From Dromaius novaehollandiae (Eukaryota; Chordata; Aves; Casuariiformes; Dromaiidae): a DNA stretch of 64,000 nucleotides. The notes beneath the pieces were generated by a model. It did no database searches and had not been told where the DNA came from. It saw only the letters and a list, made by a program, of their open reading frames with translations. Position numbers and translations under genes: made by a program. How positions within the stretch are numbered: position 1 is the stretch's first letter; each line of letters starts with the position of its first letter. This document shows positions 14,226 through 29,686 of this stretch, piece by piece. The stretch covers positions 20,204,469 through 20,268,468 of the forward strand of contig NC_088112.1 in assembly GCF_036370855.1 (NCBI RefSeq), in the 5' to 3' direction.

Positions 14226-15340
14226 GTGAGGCCTGCGGGCGCGGGGGGCGGCCGGCCCGCTGGGGAGGGGCTGCGGCGGCGACTCGGGGTGGCGGTAGGG
14301 CTCCCCCCGCCCTGAGGGGAGCCGCCTGGGCCCGGTCCGGCCTGGCCTGGCGAGGCCGTGGTGCTCCCGAGGGCCGCTGCGGGGCAGGGCCGCGGCGTGA
14401 GGCCCCCCACTCCCCCCCAGGTTTGGGGCCCCCGCAGGGCCCTCAGGGACGGGGGGTTGTGTGGGGCAGCGGCGCCTCTGGGCCTTCCCCCTCCCCGGCC
14501 GCGCAGGTGCCCCCGGCCCCACCTGGGGCCTCCCGGGCACCTCGGCCGCGCGTCTCCGGGCGCCCGAGCCCGACCTCGTGGCGAGAGGGGGGTGTTTTCG
14601 CCGCTAAAGCGCGAGCAGAGCGTCTCGGAGGCGGCTTTAGTAAATAGATGCGGCGTTTCACCCCCTGGCACGAAGGGGCGGAGGGGGAAGGACCGGGCTC
14701 GCGCCCCCGATAGCTTTGCGAGGTATAAAGTTGGCCGGTAGCGCTGTTGTGGACGGCTGAGCTCGGTGTTTCGGGCTTGTGCATGCAAATTACCGTTGTG
14801 CTTCGGGTTGGTCTTTTGACCAACTCCCAACGTGCTCTGGTGTTGTCAGATACAGCTTTTGGGACCGGTCTGCTTAGTCACCCTATTGTGTTGCTATCCG
14901 TGGTCGGTCTGTTTCCAGAGTTGTATTGCAGTTCCCTGCAGAGGGCTGTTTTCTTCCAGGAGACTGTGCTCTGTGGTAAGAAATAATAAAATTTAGATAT
15001 AGTCCTACTTGTCGTCCATGAAAAAGCAGTATATTGGCTTCATTCTACCTGATTCGCGTTACTAACAAGAATCTTAATGCAAATATTCTTGTAGAGGTTA
15101 AACTTGCCCAGGCAGCATCCCTGTCTTCCTGGCTCAGTTGTGCAGCATTATGTAATCCTAGACGCCACAAGCACAAGAAAGCTGGTATATCAAGCTAGAT
15201 TTGTTCTTGAGTGTGCTCAGTCTATCACTGCAAAAACAGATATGTTAAAACTGAAATGTGCACCTCAAACCTAAATTTCTTTTTCAGAGCATCCTTCAAG
15301 CTGCGAACTCAGAAGTGTTTTAATCCTAATTTTATTTTTG

Positions 15341-15382
15341 TGTGTATATATATATACATATATGTATATATATGCGTATATA
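15341..15382 (+). repeat. (TA)n-rich simple repeat
   Basis: Alternating GT/TA/CA dinucleotides (GTGTGTATATATATATACAT and following), an interrupted microsatellite in SKP1 intron 1. Confidence 0.9.
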
Positions 15383-16419
15383 TCTGGAACAATTGTGACT
15401 GTGTTCCTCCAAAACGCACATCTTAATTAGAAGTACTGCTGTCATATAAGGTTGCATTACTGTATAAACATTAACTAGCTACTGGCTGTGCCAAATGGAA
15501 ATTAAAGCAGTGAGAACTTCAAGCTGGTGTGAGCTGCTTAATAACGTAGGTTGGCCGGCCTCCATTGGCCTGGGTTTGTTGCAGTACTGTCCGGCTCAGC
15601 AGTACTGAGGAGCTACAGAAGGCGCTCAAAAGGGGATAGAGTGAGTTAGCTGGAAGTGATGCAGCTTACTTCAGTTTCAGTAGTTCAGGTTACCGCTTTA
15701 AGGAACTAGCATATATAGATTTTCAGCTTGGCAGGGGGAAGAACATGTGAAAATGATAATTCTTTGTCCCTACAATTTTTCTTTAAAAGTGACTTGCAGG
15801 CTGTATCTATAAAAGTATGTTTTAGAGATTTTTAAACAAGTATCTTGTAAAAAACCAAACTATTGTAATGGTTTGCTGCTAAGAACTATTTTGAGTGGTA
15901 AAAAAAATGCATTGTAACATGCATCCTGGTAGTCTGTCTAGATCTGACTTATAAAAATTTTTTGCAGCCAGACAGTTGTGTTCATCATACATCCTTCAAG
16001 TCAGTTGATTGAAGTACAGTGATACCCAATTAGACTTGTGTGTGTAGCTTCAGGCAGAAGCTGTAACCTAGTGACTACTGTATCAAGTTCATTAGTTCTG
16101 TTTTTGAGTTTTTGAATGTCTGGAAAGATGCACTTCAGTAAAACTTGATTACTGTTTTACTGATGGCATAATCTTTATAGTCTGCTGCTGTTTGTATTGT
16201 AGCTCTTATCACAATTTGTTCCAAAAACTTTGTAAAAATACTTGCTCATCTTAATATTTCTTAATGCTAACAAGGTGCTGATGTAACATCCTACTTCATA
16301 AGAGTAGTGTTAAGTGCTGAAAGCCTTCCTCATAGTGATATATTGTGTGAGGTTTTTTGTTGTTTTTTAATCTCCGCAGAAAGCCAAACGTTTTTCTGAA
16401 GGAGTATTGTTCGATCCTG

Positions 16420-16513
16420 AATAACTGGCCAGTTGACCTTGCTTTGAGTGGGGGCATGGGGGGGTCTAGTCCACCTCTAGAGGTCCCTTCCACCATCAAG
16501 TATTCTGTGGTTT
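16420..16513 (+). mobile_element. CR1 LINE 3'-end fragment
   Basis: Contains GCTTTGAGTGGGGGCATGGG, then TCTAGTCCACCTCTAGAGG, TCCCTTCCACC and a TATTCTGTGG end, in the order found in the CR1 3' tail. It is truncated, diverged and lies in SKP1 intron 1. Confidence 0.8.
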
Positions 16514-16948
16514 GGTTCCGGGAACTAGAATTTGAAAACTGCTTTTGGATCTGACTGCAGCTGAGTAGTTATGATGAGTACCAAGTGTTTGGACTTGAAA
16601 ACAAGCAGTGTTTTGGAAGTGTTTGTGTCATCTTAATTCAAGAGAAAGATAGCTCTAGTGCTGGACTGCAAAAATATAAGCATTATTGATGCTGATCAGT
16701 TATGGCTCTCATGCTTTTAAATTTGGGATAATTTTTTTGCTTTCTATTAATTTCTTAAATATCAGGATTAGTGAATTTAGCCCTGTTGATCCAAACAGTG
16801 AATAGTCTGAGCATGCATGAGTGACAGTGGACTATTTGCTGTAAGTAAGAAGCAATATAAATAATGAAGGTAACTTACAACTTTGAGGCAGCTCAACTTT
16901 GCATTGTAATGTGCCTATGGTGTGAAAATAACTGTGCTTCTCTTGTAG

Positions 16949-22668
<5,720 letters not shown>

Positions 22669-22886
22669 AGTATTGTGCCTGACACTCGAACACTGTAAGG
22701 ATTGTTCCAAATACTAGTTGCACTGCTCTGTTCATAATTGTTAATATTAGACAAATGCAGCAGCAAATGAAGTTGTGTTAGCAGGATCTTGTTCCCTTTG
22801 CATGTGTAGTGTTTTTTGAGTACAAATTTAAATCCTCTGAGTTTTTACTAGTGTAATTGGATGTCTTTTTACTTTACTCTGCAATG

Positions 22887-22892
22887 AATAAA
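22887..22892 (+). promoter_or_regulatory. SKP1: SKP1 proximal poly(A) signal
   Basis: AATAAA 219 nt after the stop codon; a second one follows at 23009-23014. Confidence 0.7.
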
Positions 22893-23308
22893 ACTGAATT
22901 AAGTGTGGATTCTGTATGGAAAGTAGCACTTAAGGTTGTCATTTTCATTACACTTTTTAACTGTTCCAGTCTAGTTACAATGTTAAGCATTCAGACCCTA
23001 CCATTGTAAATAAAACCACCTGCAATTTTTTTTCCTCAAACAGAACAAAACATTTTTATTCACAGGGTATTGATAGTTTAAAAAAAAGGCAAAGCAAAAC
23101 TAGAAGGTGTCTCGGGGAACTAGTCGAAGTAGAAAAGTTGCTGGATTTCTTCCAAAAATATTATGTAAGAAAAATAGTATTACTTAAAGCTATATAGCGC
23201 TCAAGATGGTTCTTGTTCTGCATTTAATAAAAAAAAAAAAAAAGGGGGTGGGGTGGGGGGGAGGGAAATCTTTGACCACTTTCTTGTCCTGTTAGTCTTG
23301 CCTGATAG

Positions 23309-23352
23309 ACTAGCAAAAAATATGATCTAGACTAGCAAAAAATATGATCTAG
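23309..23352 (+). repeat. 22-bp tandem duplication
   Basis: ACTAGCAAAAAATATGATCT followed by AG occurs twice without change, at 23309-23330 and 23331-23352. A perfect copy suggests a recent event. Confidence 0.95.
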
Positions 23353-23907
23353 AACTGAGCAAGCTCCTGACAGTTAAATTGGAATATTTCAACCATGTCT
23401 TGAAGACCTGCCTCTAGCTGGTAGCAGGTGAAAAGTGCATTGCTTTGTGCACAGGACAGGCTTGTTCTTTACACTCTTTAGTGTTAACAGTGGAATCCAG
23501 GCTTGACCAAAAATATGACTGACATTACCAAAGTTAATATTATTGACCTGTGCATGCCATTAGTGGCTGTTTTTAGGCAATTTTAAACAACCCTTGTGAT
23601 GTAGCTCTTTAAAACATGGTTTCATGTGTCCACAGGAAATCTTTTGCCTCTGTATGTGATACTTCAGCTTGTAGAGACTTAATTATTGCATACAAAGCTA
23701 ATGCAATATTGAGCTTGACTTCTTTGGACAAAGCCACTTGCAACTAGTTAAATAGTAACTGGTTTTCTGATTATTATTTTTATTTTATTTTTTTTTACAG
23801 TTCCCTTATAGGGAGTAGGGGATGGTTGTGTGGTAGATCTTTGAGGTGTGCTCCTAGCTTGTATTGCATTCCATTCTCTGTATAAACCTTAGAGTAGAAT
23901 GAACCTT

Positions 23908-23962
23908 AATAAACATACTTATCTCACTTTAAATATCAGTGTTTCACTTTGGAATTAATAAA
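23908..23962 (+). promoter_or_regulatory. SKP1: SKP1 distal poly(A) signal pair
   Basis: AATAAA at 23908-23913 and 23957-23962, about 1.25 kb after the stop, are candidates for a long 3' UTR form. Confidence 0.55.
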
Positions 23963-23990
23963 GGGCTTTTAAACTTTTGTTTGCAAATGG

Positions 23991-25815
23991 TTCTAGTTAT
24001 TTGAAACTAGACAACCTTACTGTCATTTGTTACTGATGGTAAAGATAATAGCACTGAGGCAGCAGTTAATTGAAATAAAATGGATATAAAGATTTTATTA
24101 AATAACTATCTTGCAAGCCACTACTTGGCCACAGGGGGCAACTTCTCAAACTAAGTCTGGAGCCAAGTAACAAGCAATCTAGATGGATGTTATTCTTTGC
24201 TGGCTTTCCAGCTCTTAGGTGATCGGCTTGTTTTGATTGTAACCCTTAGTGAAAGCATTCCTAACTCTTCTGAAGCAACACTCGGAACCACGTGTTGGAC
24301 GTAGCTGCCTGTTACATCTGCTTATTCAGGAGGTTGCTGGACTTGCATTTGTGCTGCTGTTAGTATTGTCAGTGGACCTAAAACACTCCAGTGTTACAGA
24401 TGTGGCTAGATGATGAAGTCTCTTATGTAAAAACAATACTCACTTTAGAAGTACCAGTAGAGAAAAATTTATGATGACCACTCTCTTTCTGTAGTTATAT
24501 TTGTTGTACATAGAATTCAGGGTACACTGAATATTTATTCGTGGGTAGGTGAGAAGTATGTTCATTTAACTGCATGTAAGGTTAATGTTTCAGGATATGC
24601 CATGCTCCTAACACAGAAGAATATATTGTAATTTGCTCAGTCATAGAAGTCTACATATAATTCCTTTATATGCTAATCATTGAACTAGTATCTGTGTGTC
24701 TGTTAGCATCTGCTGCCTCACCTAAGTGCTATACTGTAGGAGGAGAGAGAGACACATAGGTGAATACTTCTCTCATTACCTTGCTTCTACTTTGTTTCCT
24801 GTATGTGGATCAAACACATCCATGACCTTGTAACTCTGGCAATATTTGTTACTAGAACAGCTTGCCTAAAAAATGGCTGGCTGTAATTGCTTGCCTTAAT
24901 GGTGGTGCTAATGGGTTCTGCTTAAGCTCCAGAATCATGCTGCCTGCCTGATGATGTTAGTCCTTCAAGCTGAACTGATGTAACACTGGTAGTATAGCAT
25001 AGTACTATGCAAAAGAAATGGCTGGTCTTTGCACTTAGTAAACTGAAGAAAGGATTTTAAAATAGTTAGAGGATTACATAGCTGTGACAAATCTTAATAT
25101 TCTTAGTTGTCCTAGCAATTATGACTGCATACAACATACTTCCTCTAATGAAAATTCCCCAGCAGATGCTGTCTGAGACAGACTACCAGATTCAAATCCT
25201 GTGGCTGCATGAAATATATGTGGGTTTAAAAAGAGGAGGAAAAAAAAAGAAAAAAAACCTTTTCTATCTCAGAAGATGCTGGATAAGCTGGGCCTTCCGT
25301 TACCTCCTGTTGTAGCAGTGTCAGCCCCAGGCTCTAGAGAACAACCCTCTTCACGAAGGTGCAGTGGGATAGCTGGGCTGTACAGCGCTGCTGCTGCATG
25401 CGTTCTCCTTCTCTTCTAGCTGAGCTTGGTAGTTGTCTGCTTCTGCGGTTGGTGCTAGCTGTGTACTTGGAAATTCTTCGAGAGGTGAGAGACGGCCCAG
25501 TCTCCCTTTCTGTTAAAAGTTTTATGTCACAATTTAACTTGTGTGGTGCTGCCTTAACTTTTTTCAAATCATGGCATAATTAAGGCAAAACTGATTAGAT
25601 AGGGTTGGGGGAGTGGACTGTCAATAACGATGACTGTACGTAGAAGATATTTTCCTTAGTCTTGGTTTACTATTTCAGTTTTGCCTACTGGAGACTATAG
25701 GCAATTATTCTAAAAAGTATTTATACATATAGAACTGAAAAAATGCAGGAATCTTCAATTCTATGAAATAATTATTTGACAGTGTTATAGGATTATAACT
25801 TCCAGTGGCCTATTT
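23991..25815. other. Intergenic gap between convergent SKP1 and TCF7
   Basis: AT-rich stretch with no supportable gene, bounded by the distal SKP1 signals on the left and a candidate TCF7 poly(A) signal on the right. Part of it may belong to longer 3' UTRs of either gene. Confidence 0.5.
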
Positions 25816-28800
25816 TGAATAGCCAGTCTGGCAATTACTTTATTTATAAAGCTATAAACATATTTTGAACATAAAAGCCAAAAAATACAAACTCAATGAA
25901 GTAAAAAAAAAAATTACAACAAACGATGGATAGTCATTGGACAAATGAAAGTACAGCTGCAAAACATTTATCCCTGCTACATACATACAGTGGTTTTACT
26001 TGGTTTAATGAAGTGGTATTTCCATGACTTCTACATTCAAACTGGTTTCAGGAATTCAAATGTGTAATTCTAAAGAGTTGAAAATGCTGTAAAAGAACTT
26101 TAAAAAAAAAAAAAGTCTTGTTGCGATAAAAACTTAAGGGCAAAGTTTTCCTTCTATTAAAAAAAAAAAGGTATTAACACAAAATAGTAACACTTCATAT
26201 AGCATTTCTAAAGACACTTTTTTGGTATTAGTAAGAGTAACTTTCTCTGTTTTGGCATTGGTTATTAACCAAAGGCATGTAACAAAAATTGGTCTTGCTC
26301 ACTCTGTCTTGGAAATGGTCAGCTTAAAGGTCTCTTTCTTGCATGTTTTGGAAAAAAAAGATTCAACTTTCTTAGATGCACCAGTATAAACGGAACATGC
26401 TGTTCTCTACCAAGTGGGCTTCCGAGTTTATACTGTGGTAGCTGAAAGCACAGGATGAAGTCTGGCTATAAACCTGTATGTGTAAAGCAGAGCGTAAGGT
26501 GAGAACGATGTTGCTGGGCCAGTGTGAGCCCCATCTGGGAGCAGCATCAGCCCCAACTCTGCGGCAGCGTGAGTGCGTACAAGGCAGGGCTCCTGGGGAA
26601 CAGGGCAGGGGAAGCAGGTTTTACTAACGAAATTTTGCAACAATTGGATGGAATAAAAATGATGAGAGGAGGCTGCAGTACAGATGGGCCTTTTCCAGGC
26701 CGGCGTGCCCCGAGTCGAGGCAGGCACCTGAACGCTGCAGAGGGGCTGCGAACAGCCTTGAAATAAATGGATGGAAGTCCCAGGGAACTGAAATGAGTGA
26801 CGGCTGCTCTGTTTTTGCTAGTGCTACTTGGTCCTTGGTCAAGGGGTGCAGTTTATACTGTGCAGGACTTTCCCCAAAGCTTCCTGTGATGTTATTTAAA
26901 CACATCTGCTTTTTCTTTTATAGCCACCTTGGCTTTGCTGCTAAGCTGTATTTGTTTCACACAACCACAAAATACCAAGAAGGTGTAAGTTATTCCAGTT
27001 TTAAACACAGTTTTTGAGTTATGCTAGACCACTAATGGACACTGCTGCTGCTTTGTAATCTGTGGTTTTTACAGTAGTTGACACTTACACAGCACCTTAC
27101 CTCAGAGGGTCTCAAAGTGACAAATAGTGAGCTGAGACCTTTTTTTTTTTTTTTTTTAAAAGCAAAATTTTTTTGATCAAGTCATAGAAAGAGTCTGTCA
27201 GATCTGGGAAGTCTGCTGAATTCCTCTCTTTGGCACTAGACCATGCTGTTGTCTAAACTTGCTAAAATAATTTAAATACTAGCAGATTGTGTATTGATCT
27301 AGTGCTACATAATTAACCCTCCAAGTGCAGTAAGTGTATGACTTTAAGCGGACAGTTAGCAGTCCGCGCAGATAATGCTACTGCTCTAAGGATTAAATTG
27401 ACTCTTTCAGATTTGTGCACATAGCTTTCATTCAGTGCTTCTGAAGTTACATTTGCACAGGAGAGGAAGAAAGCAATAGGTTTAGATCTTCTAAACTAAA
27501 ACTAGAATTAAAAAATCTACGCTACTATAAGCAAAAATACCTAAATAAAGGGAATAAACCCAAAGCTGCTCCACAGACTAATTAGGGTTTGTTGTTTTCT
27601 TTTAAAAAAATTTAGTCTTTGATGCATAAACTTGTTTAAAAAGTTATGTTTAGTCCAATATAAAAAATTAGGGTGTTTTTGCATTAAGAAAAAAATATAA
27701 AAATATTTTGTACATTATAAAGGTCATCTTAAATTTCTTGCAGTTCTACAATAATATTACTACACTATTTGTATTCAGTACTCTAAATCCTATTCTGTAA
27801 AGTAGAAAAAAATAGACCCCTCTCTCCTTCCGTGTGTTATTTTTCTCTTCAGCAGTCTAGAACGTACTTCTTTTAAGCAGGAAAAAACATGCAGAGGACT
27901 AGAGTGTGATCCCTGTGGCAGGTGTGTAAATCTGGAATAAATCCAATAGTTTTGGATTAATTTAGGATTTACATCAGGTTATGGAGATCAGGATCTGTCC
28001 ACAGTGTTTTTTGTTTATCAAGCTCAAAATATAAATAAAATACCAGAAATTGGTAAATGTTTTCAAGCTGGAGAGAATATATGAACATTTGGCATCATCA
28101 CGGGGTGGAAGGAGGATCTTTTAGAAAAAGGTAGATTTTTTTTTTTTTTTTTTTAGGTTACACACCAAATCATTAAAACTGTTTTGATCTTGCTCGGGAG
28201 AAGTACAGACGGATGCTCGAAGGGAAGAGCAGGGTAGTGTGCTGTTCTGCTTCCAAACTACCCCTAAGGAAGGGGAGAGCTGAGAGTCACGGCAAAGTTC
28301 CTACTACAGCCTGTCCTCCACCCCGGATTAGCTAAGTAAAAACGCTTTTAGAGATGGAGCGTGGCACTCTGTGGGGAGTAAACGGGTCAGGCGTCAGGTA
28401 GGCGCCAGGCGCGCTTGCCCTAAGTGCTCCTCGTGCGTGCTGGCGCATAGGTTGTTGCAGAGAGTTAGGCTGAGGCTTAATCGCAAATTGATTTTTGAGT
28501 CTTTGCACAGGCGGTTTTAGAAGAATTCTGGCTATCTGAATCTACGGTGAAAAACTCACAGCAGGGAGAAGCCTGCACCTGCCTGGGGCAGCGAGCAAGG
28601 ACCAGGCAGACCTGCAGCGGCCGCTCCAAGCTGCTTCTACGGGCCAGTTAGTGCTCTTGGTTTTCCTCTGCCGTGCTGTGCGCTAGCGGGATTTGGCATG
28701 TCTGCACAGAGACCTGTTACCTGTAAACAATATTTTCCTGTTCTCAGACAAGAAGTTTAAAAAAATTCACCTCATTTGTTTCAGTATTTTGTCTTTCCGT

Positions 28801-29367
28801 CATCCGGTCAGATCAGAAATCCAGCATCGCTACATTTAGTCTTCAGACGTAAGGGCTTTAAAAAAATGCACCTATTCCAGCTTTTCCAGCTTCGCGGTGT
28901 AACAGCTACAAGAGATCTGTGACTGACTACAACTTAAAGCAGCTCAAATGCAGGAGGTGGAAGCCAGTGGTTAGATTCAGAGCACCTACCATCTACTGCA
29001 GCAAGCTGGGCCTTTATCTTTGCTTTCTGCCATATCCATAGGTGATGCAGTAAAAAACAAAAAAACAAAAAAGCAGCACAGGGCAGGGACAAAAGGCTTG
29101 TTTACTCATCAGCGCTTTCAATTTTGGCAAGTACTTACTTTTACCTTTTTTATCAGCTTTCTGTCTTTAACCCCCACCCTCCCCCCCCCAAAACCAAACA
29201 AATTTCCCAGCATCCTTAAATCAGGTCGGTGCCTAACTTTTTGCCAATGGCAGCTTTACAGTGAGACGGGAAATTTGGCAGGGCCTCTGGTCCATCGCAG
29301 CGGGCAGCAAAACCAGGCGGGAGGGTGAAGCGCCCGGGGTCTACGCCAGCGCGGGCGCCCGGCGGGA
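25816..29367 (-). other. TCF7: Probable TCF7 3' UTR
   Basis: Sequence following the TCF7 E-tail stop on the - strand. It is AT-rich from about 25.8 to 28.2 kb, without other genes. The reverse complement has AATAAA at 25839-25844 (TTTATT on the + strand), which would give a 3' UTR of about 3.5 kb. This end point is an inference. Confidence 0.4.
25839..25844 (-). promoter_or_regulatory. TCF7: Candidate TCF7 poly(A) signal
   Basis: TTTATT on the + strand equals AATAAA on the - strand. I noticed no other - strand AATAAA between it and the stop codon, but the choice is unproven. Confidence 0.4.
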
Positions 29368-29686
29368 CTATGTCCCCGCGGGAGCCACGCTGCGCGCCGA
29401 GGACGCGGCGGCCGCTGCCGATGCGCGGGGTGTAGACGGGCACCTCGTGGGCAGTCTGGAGGAGCAGGCGGCGGTTTTGCCATGAACGGAGATGGGGAAG
29501 GGCTCGCTTTGCTGTCGGTGCGCGGGGGCGGCGGGGGCGGCAAGCTTGTCTGGAGGAAAAGCGGAGGATACGCGTTGGAGGGTGTCCGGAGGAGAGGGAG
29601 GGGAGTCTATAGCACTTCCATCGGAAGAAACTGGGCTGGCACAGCGTCCTTCTCCTTGTAAGTACCGAATGCACTTCTTTTTCCTC
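29368..29686 (-). CDS. TCF7: TCF7 last exon, E-tail frame
   Basis: 319 coding nt after acceptor TTCTTAG, in the frame used when the 73-nt exon is included. It reads [40 protein letters not shown] and then a Pro/Ala/Ser-rich tail, ending ARSVAPAGT and TAG at 29370-29368. The first 30 or so residues resemble the human TCF7 E-tail from memory ([18 protein letters not shown]); the rest is divergent and very GC-rich, so its exact end is less certain than its start. Confidence 0.88.

Larger units (their letters stand above)
13560..14730 (+). promoter_or_regulatory. SKP1: SKP1 CpG island and promoter
   Basis: Dense GC/CpG block inside an AT-rich region, with many GC-box-like runs. A TATAAA lies at 14139-14144, about 25-30 nt before the inferred start of non-coding exon 1, whose donor CACG/GTGAGG is at 14225/14226. 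This marks it as the promoter of the broadly expressed SKP1 gene. Confidence 0.85.
14226..16948 (+). other. SKP1: SKP1 intron 1
   Basis: 2.7-kb intron: its first 500 nt belong to the CpG island, and the rest is AT-rich. It contains a TA-rich simple repeat at 15341-15382 and a CR1 fragment near 16.4-16.5 kb. The acceptor is CTTGTAG at 16942-16948. Confidence 0.85.
22669..23990 (+). other. SKP1: SKP1 3' UTR (probable extent)
   Basis: AT-rich sequence with AATAAA at 22887-22892, 23009-23014, 23908-23913 and 23957-23962. The first two would give a 3' UTR of about 240-370 nt, the last two one of about 1.3 kb. Which are used cannot be decided from sequence. A 22-bp tandem duplication lies inside. 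Confidence 0.6.

Noticed and set aside
14003-14830. 275-codon - strand frame over SKP1 exon 1
   Set aside because: Same CpG island read in reverse; composition explains it.
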